From NCBI RefSeq assembly GCF_002591895.1, contig NZ_NISX01000005.1, positions 124,001 through 188,000 on the forward strand: DNA of 64,000 nucleotides, written 5' to 3'. Source of the stretch: Lacimicrobium alkaliphilum (GTDB lineage: Bacteria; Pseudomonadota; Gammaproteobacteria; Enterobacterales; Alteromonadaceae). Shown in pieces: positions 20,562-29,867 of this stretch. Both the position numbers and the translations under genes were made by a program. Below the pieces are notes generated by a model, which saw nothing but the letters and a program-made list of their open reading frames with translations, was not told where the DNA came from and did no database searches. The first letter of the stretch is position 1; each line of letters starts with the position of its first letter.

Positions 20562-21992
20562 GTGGTCCACGAACTTGTTTCCGCCATCAATGGTGTGCTC
20601 TGGGGCTGGTTACTGATTGTAATGCTGGTGGTAGCCGGTTTTTGGTTTAGCTTTCGCCTTGGTGGTGTTCAGATACGCCAGTTTACCCATATGTTCAGCC
20701 TGCTAAAAGGCAGTAGTAAAAGCGATAAAGCGGGTATCAGCTCATTTCAGGCTCTATGCACAAGTTTATCCGCACGGGTTGGCACCGGTAATCTGGCAGG
20801 TGTCGCCGTGGCCATCTCTCTTGGTGGTGCCGGTGCCATCTTCTGGATGTGGGTGATCGCTATTCTGGGTATGGCCACTGGCTTTGCAGAAAGTCTGCTG
20901 GGCCAGTTATACAAAGTACGAGACAGCAAAGGCGAGTACCGTGGTGGGCCCGCTTATTATATTCAGCAAGGCTTAAATAAGCGTTGGCTGGCTATTACCT
21001 TCTCTCTTTGTTTGTTTTTAGGCTACGGCTTTATTTTCAGTGCTGTGCAGGCCAACTCCATAACCGACGCGCTTAATCATGCCTATGGCATTGACACCTT
21101 TAGTGCCGGTGTGGTGATTATTCTGCTAGCGGGTGTGATTGTTGTTGGCGGTTTACGCGGCATTGCCCGTTTCGCCGAATGGATGATCCCCTTTATGGGT
21201 ATCAGCTACGTTATTGTTGCCGTGGGTATCACGGTATATAACATCGACATGGTTCCCGCGGTGCTTGCCAATATCTTCAGCTCCGCTTTTGGATTACAGG
21301 AAGCCGGTTATGGTGCCCTCGGGGCGGCTATTAAGCATGGGATCCAGCGTGGTCTGTATTCCAACGAAGCCGGTTCAGGTAGTGTGCCCCATGCCGCTGC
21401 CAGCGCGACTCCAAATCCAAACCACCCTGCCAGCCAGGGATATGTGCAGATGCTCGGCGTATTTCTCGACACTATGGTGCTCTGTACCTGTACGGCTGTC
21501 ATTATTCTGCTGGCCGGTGGCGAACAGGGCGAACAGATGGAAGGTATCCGTATGACTCAGGATGCCATGGCTTTTCACCTGGGCAATGGCGGTAATGATT
21601 TTGTTGCTGCCGCCATCAGTTTGTTTGCTTTTACCTCAGTCGTTGCTAACTACGCTTATGGTGAGAGCAACCTGCATATGTTTAAACTAGATAACAAAGC
21701 AGGGCGCAGTGTGTATACCGTCGGCTACCTGCTGATGATCCTCTGGGGCTCGATGGCCTCGTTGCCTCATGTCTGGGCACTGGCGGATATGGCTCTGGGA
21801 CTGATGACCGTGATAAACATAATCGCCATTGTCTGGCTGACTCCCACCATTGTCGCTATTAGTCAGGATTATCTGAATCAACGAAAACAAGGCAAAGAAC
21901 CTGAGTATCAGCATGGCAATTGCGAAATTCAGGGGGCCACCGAGGATAATATCTGGGATGGCGGCAATACCAACAAGTCGGAGCAGAGCTGA
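20562..21992 (+). CDS. Alanine/glycine:sodium symporter, AGCS family
   Basis: 476 residues with about ten membrane helices. AGCS proteins import alanine or glycine with sodium. Typical stretches: SSFQALCTSLSARVGTGNLAGVA, GPAYYIQQGL, and the conserved NEAGSGSVPHAAA. The start is GTG at 20562; the ribosome binding site is weak. It is preceded by a repeat cluster, and I see no glycine riboswitch, although such switches are common upstream of this family. The C-terminal tail is hydrophilic. Confidence 0.92.
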   Translation: MVHELVSAINGVLWGWLLIVMLVVAGFWFSFRLGGVQIRQFTHMFSLLKGSSKSDKAGISSFQALCTSLSARVGTGNLAGVAVAISLGGAGAIFWMWVIAILGMATGFAESLLGQLYKVRDSKGEYRGGPAYYIQQGLNKRWLAITFSLCLFLGYGFIFSAVQANSITDALNHAYGIDTFSAGVVIILLAGVIVVGGLRGIARFAEWMIPFMGISYVIVAVGITVYNIDMVPAVLANIFSSAFGLQEAGYGALGAAIKHGIQRGLYSNEAGSGSVPHAAASATPNPNHPASQGYVQMLGVFLDTMVLCTCTAVIILLAGGEQGEQMEGIRMTQDAMAFHLGNGGNDFVAAAISLFAFTSVVANYAYGESNLHMFKLDNKAGRSVYTVGYLLMILWGSMASLPHVWALADMALGLMTVINIIAIVWLTPTIVAISQDYLNQRKQGKEPEYQHGNCEIQGATEDNIWDGGNTNKSEQS

Positions 21993-22193
21993 CTGAAAGA
22001 CTGGTTTTTTGTTGGGAGGGCAACGTAACCGGTGTTACTTGCTCTTTAAATTTGCCCTGCCGGTAACCTATCTGGTTGTTTCAGCTCCCGTGAACGTTTT
22101 GCCGGGTAAACCCTCTGGGAGCCGATAAGGGAAAACGAGATTCAGGTGCCGGAGACTGCCCATGGCCCACTAAATTCTGCAAGATGACTGCTG

Positions 22194-23168
22194 TCAGTTC
22201 TGCAGTCTTGCCTGCCCCAGCGTATTGGCATCGGTGCCAAACCACAGACTGTGGCTGCCAGGATCGTACACCATATGCCGCACTGTACCGCCGCCGCTTG
22301 GTATCGGCACGGGGTCGGTGAAGCTTTCGGTGGTGGGATTAAATCCAACCAGGCGATTCGGTTGCACGCCTGTTTCCACCAGCCATAACCAGCCTTTTTT
22401 ATCGGAACTCATTGCATAAGGACGTGCCTGAGCCTTGGCCGGAGCCTGCCATTCCTTTACCTCACCACTGTCCGGGTTTAACCGGCCAAGATACCCTTCA
22501 GCGTAGTCCACATACCAGACATTACCGTCTTCAGTGACCGCAAGACGTCTGGGTAAGGTATTTTTGCGAGGCAACGTAAACACCTTCAGTTTGCCATCTT
22601 TTAAAGTTGCTACCTCGTTACTGGCAAAGTAAACAATCCAGGGCTGATCCTGATGCACCACCAACCCATAAGGCCGTGCAGCCTCAGTTTCTACAGAGTA
22701 CAGAGTAAATTCCCCTGAATCGGTCTCCAGAAAACCGACTTTGTTACCCTGTTGAACCGTAAACCAGATGTCCCCCTGTGAGGTAAAGGCCTGGGTATGG
22801 ACATCGCGGCGCCCCTTGCCCGGCAATTCGAAACGCCGGATATCGCCGTTTTGTGGGTTAATCAGACCGACATGGCCGTCACGGTTACCGGCATACCAGG
22901 CGCCACGTTTATCGACGATAACATTATGAGGCCCTGCCCCCTCAGGCAGATCGTAACGTTTGAATTCAGCGTCGGAAGGAACAAAGGTGGCAGCATAATC
23001 TGCTTTTTGACCCACAAACCAGATCAGGTCAGGGCCTGCAACATAGGGATCGCGGGGGCGGCTGTCGGGCCATGGCACTGTCCACTCCTGAATGTCCGCC
23101 ACAGGATTGGCTAATGCCGTTAATGGCAAACTCAGCAGCGAAATCAGCAAGACTCTTATCGTTGTCAT
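22194..23168 (-). CDS. Secreted Vgb-like beta-propeller (streptogramin lyase family)
   Basis: 324 residues from ATG 23168, which has GGGAGA upstream and begins a clean signal peptide (MTTIRVLLISLLSLPLTALA). The mature part consists of repeated propeller blades with motifs such as GNVWYVDYAEGYLGRLNPDSG and IWFTVQQGNKVGFLETDSG, as in virginiamycin B lyase and relatives. True Vgb enzymes are cytoplasmic; an exported homologue is more likely a binding or unrelated lyase protein, so antibiotic inactivation should not be assumed. It lies downstream of, and on the same strand as, the isochorismatase gene. Confidence 0.75.
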   Translation of the reverse strand: MTTIRVLLISLLSLPLTALANPVADIQEWTVPWPDSRPRDPYVAGPDLIWFVGQKADYAATFVPSDAEFKRYDLPEGAGPHNVIVDKRGAWYAGNRDGHVGLINPQNGDIRRFELPGKGRRDVHTQAFTSQGDIWFTVQQGNKVGFLETDSGEFTLYSVETEAARPYGLVVHQDQPWIVYFASNEVATLKDGKLKVFTLPRKNTLPRRLAVTEDGNVWYVDYAEGYLGRLNPDSGEVKEWQAPAKAQARPYAMSSDKKGWLWLVETGVQPNRLVGFNPTTESFTDPVPIPSGGGTVRHMVYDPGSHSLWFGTDANTLGQARLQN

Positions 23169-23280
23169 GTTCTCTCCCATTTTGCTTTTAAAAACAATAA
23201 AGTATAGAAGAAAACATGCCAGGGATGTGCAGTATAACCCGAGAAAACGGCCAGCCATCGGGGCTGGCCGTACACAGCGA

Positions 23281-23907
23281 CTACTTTGCTGCCATCAGCG
23301 TCGCGTAACTGTTTATCAGATTGCGATAGTCAGGAATATGGTTTGAGAACAACTGCCCCAGGCCTTCCACATCATTTCGCCAGTCGCGGTGCAGTTCACA
23401 GGCCACACCGAACCAGGTGATCAGTTGTGCACCGGCCGAAGACATACGATCCCAGGCTGAATCCCTTGTCAGTTCGTTAAAGGTACCGGATGCATCGGTT
23501 ACCACAAACACGTCAAAGCCTTCCGCCAGCGCCGATAGCGTCGGAAAGGCAACACAGACTTCCGTCACTACTCCGGCGATAATCAGTTGCTTTTTACCTG
23601 TGGCTTTAACCGCCTGCACAAAGTCACCGTTGTCCCAGGCATTGATCTGGCCCGGGCGGGCAATAAACGGGGAATCGGCGAAGGTCTCTTTTAGCTCTGG
23701 CACTAACGGACCATTAGGGCCATCTTCAAAACTGGTAGTCAGGATAGTCGGCAGTTCAAAGTACTTCGCCAAATCCGCCAGTGCCAGTACATTATTTTTA
23801 AAACGATCAGGATCGATATCCCGCACCAGCGATAATAAGCCTGTCTGGTGATCAACCAGTAGTACGGCTGCATCATCTTTGTTAAGTCGTTTGTAGGAAT
23901 TGCTCAT
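23281..23907 (-). CDS. Isochorismatase-family cysteine hydrolase (YcaC-like)
   Basis: 208 residues. The catalytic triad of the family is visible: Asp in LLVDHQTGLLS, Lys in ARPGQINAWDN-adjacent region (expected position) and Cys in VVTEVCVAFPTLSALAEG. The family hydrolyses diverse amide or ester substrates; YcaC itself has no known substrate. AAGGAG precedes the ATG. It follows a broken pirin gene on the same strand and lies opposite a LysR regulator, a common arrangement for pirin/hydrolase modules. Confidence 0.85.
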   Translation of the reverse strand: MSNSYKRLNKDDAAVLLVDHQTGLLSLVRDIDPDRFKNNVLALADLAKYFELPTILTTSFEDGPNGPLVPELKETFADSPFIARPGQINAWDNGDFVQAVKATGKKQLIIAGVVTEVCVAFPTLSALAEGFDVFVVTDASGTFNELTRDSAWDRMSSAGAQLITWFGVACELHRDWRNDVEGLGQLFSNHIPDYRNLINSYATLMAAK

Positions 23908-23986
23908 ATCTAGCTCCTTTTGCTAATTTAAGGGCGATAATCGCCCAGTGGATCGGTGCCGCCGATGCTTCAGCGGCATCAATTTT

Positions 23987-24231
23987 TTAAGCGAAATCAC
24001 CACGCTGAAAATCCCGGAAGGCCTGCTCGATTTCAGCATAACTGTTCATCACAAAGGGCCCCTGGCCTACCACAGGTTCATCGACTCCGCGGGCCCGGCG
24101 TGATCCAGTAATAAGAAGGGACTCAGCACCTGTGGATGGCTGCGATATGAGAACATTGAGCGCACCGGAAAGCCGTTTCCTACCCAGTGACGCCCTGCTT
24201 TACCACGCACTTCAAGAACTTTTTTCATCAT
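23987..24231 (-). pseudogene. Internally deleted, frameshifted pirin
   Basis: The ATG at 24231 has GGAG upstream and encodes a good pirin N-terminus (KKVLEVRGKAGRHWVG, FPVRSMFSYRSH, LSPFLLLDHAGPAE). The frame then runs to a stop at 24067. In a different frame, just after, lies a good pirin C-terminus (DEPVVGQGPFVMNSYAEIEQ, ending in RDFQRGDFA) with stop at 23987-23989. Normal pirins have well over 200 residues; about 170-200 in the middle are missing. The junction lies near 24085-24100. A deletion with frame change explains this; an assembly error is the alternative. Confidence 0.85.
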
Positions 24232-24310
24232 TGCTGCTCCGATAAATACCTTCTGACTTAAGCTTATATTTGTATTTAAAAATGCAGTAGACTGATAATT
24301 TGCGATGCAG

Positions 24311-24328
24311 CGTTGCAATATTGCAACG
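24311..24328. promoter_or_regulatory. Perfect palindrome upstream of lysR
   Basis: CGTTGCAATATTGCAACG is a perfect 18-bp palindrome ending 15 bases before the LysR start and about 80 bases from the divergent pirin start. It is a good candidate for autoregulatory LysR binding; a role is inferred. Confidence 0.5.
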
Positions 24329-24343
24329 ACAAGAAGGAAAACG

Positions 24344-25252
24344 ATGCAGGACTTAAACGACCTCTACTATTTCGTACAGGCGGTAAAATATGGTGGTTTC
24401 GCCCCTGCTGGCCGGGCGCTGGGTGTGGCCAAATCGCGGCTGAGTCGGCGCATAGCGGCGCTGGAGGAACGTCTTGGAGTGCGCTTAATTCAGCGCTCAA
24501 CCCGACACTTTTTGATTACCGAAGTGGGACAGCGTTACTATGAGCATTGTCAGGCGATGCTCATAGAGGCAGAAGCCGCGCAGGAGACCATCGACAGTAT
24601 CAAAGCTGAGCCTAAAGGGTGCATTAAAGTAACCTGTCCGGTGGGCCTGCTGCATTTTCATGTCGGTCAGATGCTGGCTGATTTTATGACACTCTACCCT
24701 CAGGTTTCAGTCTATCTGGAGGCCACCAACAGACGGGTTGATGTCATGGCAGAAGGCGTGGATATCGCATTGCGTGTTCGCCCCTTACCGCTTCAGGACA
24801 GTGATCTGGCATTACGGGTATTGTCTGACCGGGGTCAGTGTCTGGTTGCCAGTCCGGCGCTTATCGAACTACAGAACGGATTGCCACAACACCCGGAAGA
24901 TCTAATCCGCTGGCCCAGTATGAGCCGCGCTATGCCCCAGGAACAGCACCAGTGGGTGCTGCAGCATAGGGATGGACGAAAGCAGCATATTGATTTTATC
25001 CCCCGCTACACCACCACCGATATGATGGCCTTAAGAAGCGCAGCCATTGCCGGGGTAGGTATCGTTCAGTTGCCTTTACTGATGCTGGGAGAACAGCTTG
25101 AAGCCGGTACATTGATAAAACTATTGCCGGACTGGGAGCCACGCCGGGAAATGATCCATATGGTGTTTCCCTCCCGCCGGGGCATGTTACCGGCAGTAAG
25201 GTCTCTGATCGATTTTCTGGTAGAGCGCTATGCGCAGATTATGGAAGACTGA
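24344..25252 (+). CDS. LysR-family transcriptional regulator
   Basis: 302 residues from ATG 24344 (AAGGAAAA upstream); an earlier in-frame ATG at 24305 would place the 18-bp palindrome inside the gene. The HTH is at residues 5-60 (LNDLYYFVQAVKYGGFAPAG, then KSRLSRRIAALEERLGVRL), followed by a LysR effector domain (about 88-290). This is the DNA-binding type often found divergent from pirin and isochorismatase-like genes, exactly as here, so those are the likely original targets. The effector is unknown. Confidence 0.88.
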   Translation: MQDLNDLYYFVQAVKYGGFAPAGRALGVAKSRLSRRIAALEERLGVRLIQRSTRHFLITEVGQRYYEHCQAMLIEAEAAQETIDSIKAEPKGCIKVTCPVGLLHFHVGQMLADFMTLYPQVSVYLEATNRRVDVMAEGVDIALRVRPLPLQDSDLALRVLSDRGQCLVASPALIELQNGLPQHPEDLIRWPSMSRAMPQEQHQWVLQHRDGRKQHIDFIPRYTTTDMMALRSAAIAGVGIVQLPLLMLGEQLEAGTLIKLLPDWEPRREMIHMVFPSRRGMLPAVRSLIDFLVERYAQIMED

Positions 25253-25274
25253 ATAAGCAGACCGATTTCACCTT

Positions 25275-25358
25275 ACCTCCTCAGCGTGCTCCGCGCCTCT
25301 GCGAGATCATCAGGCTTTTTGGTTTTAGAACTCGCCGAGGCGCAAAGACGCGGAGGTT
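25275..25358. repeat. Dispersed palindromic repeat, CGCAGAG type
   Basis: Arms CCTCCTCAGCGTGCTCCGCG and GCGCAAAGACGCGGAGG are imperfect reverse complements around a T-rich centre. This copy is in opposite orientation order to the one at 16251 but has the same unit motif. Together with the next repeat it fills the gap 25253-25548. Confidence 0.7.
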
Positions 25359-25405
25359 TGACAACCTTGTTCTGTTGTCCTCTTCGTACCCTTCGCAAAA
25401 AGCCA

Positions 25406-25491
25406 AATTTACCACAGAGGCACGGAGAACACAGAGGCTTGAATGGCTTAATTCCGTTTACTGCTCTGCGCCCTCCGTGCCTCTGTGGTTA
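25406..25491. repeat. Dispersed palindromic repeat, CACAGAG type
   Basis: Left arm TTTACCACAGAGGCACGGAG, right arm GCCCTCCGTGCCTCTGTGGT; near-perfect complementarity of the outer 15 or so bases. Compare 16507-16594 and 38446-38532. Confidence 0.85.
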
Positions 25492-25548
25492 CATGCTTTA
25501 TCACACTAAAATCACGCTGTTCACTGCCAACTGATAGCTGAAAACTAC

Positions 25549-26715
25549 TTATAACCCCATGGCATAGCGGGTTACCTGCTTTTTCAGTGGCCCGGCATGC
25601 TGGGCCAGCCTTAAACCTAAGCGGCGCAGCTGTGTGACCGGCAGAATTTCGGTACTGAACGTTTTGTAGATCACATCCATGGCCGACATCATCAGCAGAT
25701 TATCCGGCCTGCGTTTACGCTCATAGTGACTCAGAGCCTGGCCGAGCTGATGATTATCTTTAAGCCAGATTTTATCCTCCAGTTTCGCCAATAAACAGGC
25801 CACATCTTTAAACCCCAGATTCAGTCCCTGTCCTGCCAGCGGATTAATGGTATGAGCAGCATCGCCAATCAATACCGCGCTGTTGCTGACATATCCACTG
25901 GCATGCTGTCTGGTCAGCGGGAAAGATGCCCTGGAAAGGATATCAAAATCCATCAGCTCTGAGGGAAATGCCTGTTTAATCTCTGTTTTGAGATCGCTGT
26001 CCGACAAGGTTTTCAGCCGCTGAATCTGTTCGCTTTGGTGGTACCAGACCAATGACCCATAGCCATCATATAAGGGCAGAAATGCCATCGGCCCGGTGGC
26101 AACAAAATTCTGCCAGGTTATATCCTGCTGCGGTGCATCAGTTTTAATACTCACCGCCAATGCCTGTTGTTTATATTGCCAGCCAGATGTGCCGATACCC
26201 AGCTGTCTGCGTACTTTTGAATGAGCACCGTCTGCACCAATTAACAGGCCGGCTGAGAGCTCCGTACCGTCACTCAATGTCACCTGATTCTTATCCTGGC
26301 CACTTAAAGCCTTTAATTCAGCACTAAACCACTTTGTCTGGCTAAATTGTTGCAACGTTTCGTACAGCGCCCGTTGAATAAGCGTGTTCTCAATAATATG
26401 CCCCAGGTACGGTGCAGCTATATCATCGGCAGTAAAATCAGTGCGCGCATCGTCTTCCCAAACCGACAGGCGGCGATAGGGACAGACTCGCATGGCCTCA
26501 AGAACCTCCCATGCGCCAAGTTGTTCAAGTAGCAACCGGGAAGCAGCATTGATGGCTGACACCCGTATATCTGGCTGAGAACCGGCCTGATATGGATCAG
26601 GAGTAAGAGGATCAACAACCGCAACGGAATAATTCTGGCGGGCAAGCCCTAAGGCCATGGCAGAGCCGGTCATACTGCCACCAACTACAATTACATCAAA
26701 CTCTTGCATCGTCAT
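25549..26715 (-). CDS. ubiF: UbiF-type FAD-dependent hydroxylase of ubiquinone synthesis
   Basis: 388 residues from ATG 26715; GTG at 26724 and ATG at 26709 are alternatives, and none has a strong ribosome binding site. The N-terminal FAD fold (VIVVGGSMTGSAMALGLA), the SQPDIRVSAINAAS segment and the GDAAHTINPLAGQGLNLGF motif identify a UbiH/UbiF/Coq6 monooxygenase; RVCPYRRLSVWED and the ENTLIQRAL segment favour UbiF, which adds the C6 hydroxyl. The locus also fits: in E. coli ubiF lies beside the Met-Leu-Gln tRNA operon and miaB, both nearby here. Confidence 0.85.
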   Translation of the reverse strand: MTMQEFDVIVVGGSMTGSAMALGLARQNYSVAVVDPLTPDPYQAGSQPDIRVSAINAASRLLLEQLGAWEVLEAMRVCPYRRLSVWEDDARTDFTADDIAAPYLGHIIENTLIQRALYETLQQFSQTKWFSAELKALSGQDKNQVTLSDGTELSAGLLIGADGAHSKVRRQLGIGTSGWQYKQQALAVSIKTDAPQQDITWQNFVATGPMAFLPLYDGYGSLVWYHQSEQIQRLKTLSDSDLKTEIKQAFPSELMDFDILSRASFPLTRQHASGYVSNSAVLIGDAAHTINPLAGQGLNLGFKDVACLLAKLEDKIWLKDNHQLGQALSHYERKRRPDNLLMMSAMDVIYKTFSTEILPVTQLRRLGLRLAQHAGPLKKQVTRYAMGL

Positions 26716-26910
26716 TTTCGTCACATTTATTCTGCCTGAAGCGTATCACGATTAGTGACATATCCCGACGACAAACAGCACAGATGTAACCGCTCGCGTC
26801 TGAAATGGCATTCTGACACACCTTATTACAACCGAAATACAACCTTTGGGCAGTTTCACGCTACATATAGTTCAGTAGTTCCAATTAACCGACAAAATGG
26901 TGAAGCCGAT

Positions 26911-27231
26911 ATGAAACAGTCCATCAAAGCCCTGTTACTGAGTCTGACATTAGCCGGTAGCAGTTTTTCCGCTTTTTCCGCCAGTCAGACCAATGAGTAT
27001 ATGCAATATACCTTTCACTACAGTTTTAGTGAAAAAGTGAACCTGGTACTGACCCATTACCTCCAGCTCAGGCAGGATATGGATCATCACCTGAACACAG
27101 ATATTAATGAGCAAACAACCCGCTTTTTCAAACACTATGAACAACAAACATCATCACAACTGGCTTATCGCCCCATAGAAGCGAAAGACAGTCTGTCAGA
27201 CAACGGCGGATCGCAGACGACCGTCAGATAA
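26911..27231 (+). CDS. Small secreted protein of unknown function
   Basis: 106 residues. Signal peptide: MKQSIKALLLSLTLAGSSFS, probable cleavage after AFSA at about residue 23. The mature part is amphipathic-helical (SEKVNLVLTHYLQLRQDMDH) and ends in a polar tail. The ATG at 26911 is preferred over an upstream start at 26755 because only the former gives an N-terminal signal peptide. It stands alone between ubiF and a DMT transporter. No family is recognised. Confidence 0.6.
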   Translation: MKQSIKALLLSLTLAGSSFSAFSASQTNEYMQYTFHYSFSEKVNLVLTHYLQLRQDMDHHLNTDINEQTTRFFKHYEQQTSSQLAYRPIEAKDSLSDNGGSQTTVR

Positions 27232-27370
27232 CCCTGTTCCCTTGGCCACTTCCAATCCCAACCAACACACTTTCAGGAAGTGGCCTTTTTCACAGATCAA
27301 TTGGGCGAATACCAATTGCACTAAATAACTGACAACGCTTCTGATAAAATGCCGCTCCTTTTTTTTGAGC

Positions 27371-28234
27371 ATGCGGAATATCATGGGCTCACCCGTTGTT
27401 ATTGGTGCCATTTGTCTGATCGTTGCCGAAGCACTGTTCGCCGGAATTGGCGCGCTGGTGAAACATCTCAGTACCGATATGAATCAGTATCAATTGGTCT
27501 TTTTCCGCAACCTTTTTGCGCTCATTGCGTTGATGCCCTGGATAATGAGAATGGGCCGGGTTGGAATCAAGACACAATATATTGGTCTGCACCTTTTACG
27601 CTCTACTTCCGGCCTGATCGCCATGTATTGTTTTTTCTATGTGCTTGCTCATATACCGCTGGCCCAGGCGATGATGGCCTTACTGGTTGCACCGTTTATT
27701 GTGCCGATTATCGCCCGTATCTGGCTCAAAGAATTAATCAGCCATAAGAGTCTTATGGCCATTGGGTTAGGGTTTATCGGCGCGGGCTTTATTCTGCGTC
27801 CCGAAGGGGAGAACATGAATCTGTACATCCTTCTCGCTCTGGTCTGCGCAACCCTGGTTGCCTTTACCAAGTGCACCATCCGAAGGCTCTCGGATTCTGA
27901 ACCACCGGCCCGCATCGTATTTTATTTTACCTTTCTGGCCACAATCGTATCTCTGATTCCGTTGCTGGCAAACTGGCAGACTCTGCCGCAAGAGGTTTGG
28001 AAATGGCTAGGTCTGATGGGTGTAATGGCAGCGGCCGGTCAGTTATTGATGACCAAAGCCTTTCAGCTGGCATCTCCCGTGCGTATTGGACTGCTCACTT
28101 ACACCAGCGTATTTTTCGCCGCCCTGCTGGGCTATGTTTTCTGGTCGGAGCCTGTTTCTGCGGGGCTGATTGCTGGAGCGATACTAATTGTCTGGGCCGC
28201 AAATATGACACTGCGCCAGCGCTGGCTATGGTAA
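27371..28234 (+). CDS. EamA/DMT-family transporter
   Basis: 287 residues with ten predicted helices in two repeats, the EamA (DMT) design; MGSPVVIGAICLIVAEALFAG opens the first and an ASPVRIGLLTYTSVFFAALLGY segment is near the last helices. Substrate unknown. The start is uncertain: TTG at 27365, ATG at 27371 or ATG at 27383 are possible and none has a clear ribosome binding site. Confidence 0.85.
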   Translation: MRNIMGSPVVIGAICLIVAEALFAGIGALVKHLSTDMNQYQLVFFRNLFALIALMPWIMRMGRVGIKTQYIGLHLLRSTSGLIAMYCFFYVLAHIPLAQAMMALLVAPFIVPIIARIWLKELISHKSLMAIGLGFIGAGFILRPEGENMNLYILLALVCATLVAFTKCTIRRLSDSEPPARIVFYFTFLATIVSLIPLLANWQTLPQEVWKWLGLMGVMAAAGQLLMTKAFQLASPVRIGLLTYTSVFFAALLGYVFWSEPVSAGLIAGAILIVWAANMTLRQRWLW

Positions 28235-28424
28235 TACCAATCCGCGCAATTCTATGTGCCGGGTTTAGTGGCAGCTGAACTTAAATCATCATGAACAACA
28301 GCAGGCTTTGGCAGTACTGGCATAGAATCCCATTTGACGGTAAAATAGACGGTCTGATTTCAGATTTGTATCCTATTGGTGTCAGGAAGGTGAATAACCT
28401 TCCTTTTTTAGTTTTTAAGGCAGT

Positions 28425-29858
28425 ATGAGCAAGAAACTTTTTATTAAAACCTGGGGTTGCCAGATGAACGAGTATGACTCGGAAAAAATGGCAGACCTGC
28501 TTGATTCAACCCATGGTTATCAGGCCACCGAGACTCCTGAAGATGCAGATATCATTCTGCTTAACACCTGCTCTATTCGTGAGAAAGCGCAGGAAAAGGT
28601 GTTCCATCAACTCGGACGCTGGAAAAACCTGAAAAAGACCAATCCCGGACTGATTATCGGTGTAGGTGGCTGTGTGGCGTCACAGGAAGGAGATCACATT
28701 CGTGATCGCGCCCCGTTTGTGGATATCGTATTTGGTCCACAAACTCTTCACCGGTTGCCGGAAATGATCAATCAGGTCAAAGGCAATAAAAACCCGGTTG
28801 TTGATATCAGCTTCCCTGAAATTGAAAAGTTCGATCGTCTGCCAGAGCCCAGAGCCGAAGGGCCTACCGCTTTTGTGTCGATTATGGAAGGCTGTTCTAA
28901 ATACTGCAGTTTCTGCGTGGTGCCGTACACCCGTGGTGAAGAAGTCAGCCGCCCTGTGGACGATGTCATTTTTGAAATAGCCCAGCTCGCCCAACAAGGC
29001 GTGCGTGAGGTAAACCTGCTGGGGCAGAATGTGAATGCCTACCGCGGTGCTCAGTTTGATGACAGTATCTGCAGCTTTGCCGAATTGCTGCACTTGGTTG
29101 CCGCCATCGACGGCATTGATCGCATTCGTTACACCACCTCACATCCGGTAGAATTTACCGATGATATTATCCATGCGTACACTGAGATCCCTGAATTGGT
29201 GGATCATCTGCATTTACCGGTACAAAGTGGTTCTGACCGCATTCTTGCGCTGATGAAACGTGGCCACACTGCCATTGAGTACAAATCGAAGATCCGAAAA
29301 CTGAAAAAAATCCGCCCGAATTTAAGCATGTCATCAGACTTTATTATCGGCTTCCCGGGTGAAACTGACGCCGACTTCGAAGCCACCATGGATTTAATCC
29401 AGGCGATGGATTTCGATCTCAGTTTCAGCTTTATTTACAGCGCCCGTCCCGGCACGCCGGCGGCCGATGTACCTGATGATGTCAGCGAGGCCACTAAAAA
29501 AGAACGTCTGCACCTGCTGCAACAACGCATTACCCAACAGGCCATGCGTATTGCCCGCAATATGCTGGGTACTGAGCAACGCATACTGGTAGAAGGCCCT
29601 TCAAAGAAAAATCCAATGGAGTTGTCCGGTCGTACAGAAAACAACCGCGTGGTCAATTTTGAAGGCACTCCGGATATGATCGGGGAATTTGTCGATGTAA
29701 AGGTGGTCGATGTATTTGCCAACTCCCTGCGCGGCGAATTGGCAAGACGCGAGCAGGAGATGGGCCTGCGGGTCAGCGTGGCACCACAAACCATAATCCG
29801 TAAGCAATCTGCCAGCCAGCCTGATGTGCTGGGTGTGGTTCAGCATAGTCCAACTTAG
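28425..29858 (+). CDS. miaB: tRNA-2-methylthio-N6-dimethylallyladenosine synthase
   Basis: 477 residues. MiaB adds the methylthio group to i6A37 of tRNAs. The first iron-sulfur cluster cysteines are C12 (WGCQMNEYD), C49 (NTCS) and C83 (GGCVA); the radical-SAM cysteines are C157, C161 and C164 (CSKYCSFC), the same positions as in E. coli. A TRAM domain follows (about 378-440). It is the first gene of the miaB-ybeZ-ybeY-ybeX-lnt run. Confidence 0.97.
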   Translation: MSKKLFIKTWGCQMNEYDSEKMADLLDSTHGYQATETPEDADIILLNTCSIREKAQEKVFHQLGRWKNLKKTNPGLIIGVGGCVASQEGDHIRDRAPFVDIVFGPQTLHRLPEMINQVKGNKNPVVDISFPEIEKFDRLPEPRAEGPTAFVSIMEGCSKYCSFCVVPYTRGEEVSRPVDDVIFEIAQLAQQGVREVNLLGQNVNAYRGAQFDDSICSFAELLHLVAAIDGIDRIRYTTSHPVEFTDDIIHAYTEIPELVDHLHLPVQSGSDRILALMKRGHTAIEYKSKIRKLKKIRPNLSMSSDFIIGFPGETDADFEATMDLIQAMDFDLSFSFIYSARPGTPAADVPDDVSEATKKERLHLLQQRITQQAMRIARNMLGTEQRILVEGPSKKNPMELSGRTENNRVVNFEGTPDMIGEFVDVKVVDVFANSLRGELARREQEMGLRVSVAPQTIIRKQSASQPDVLGVVQHSPT

Positions 29859-29867
29859 GAGTCCTCT

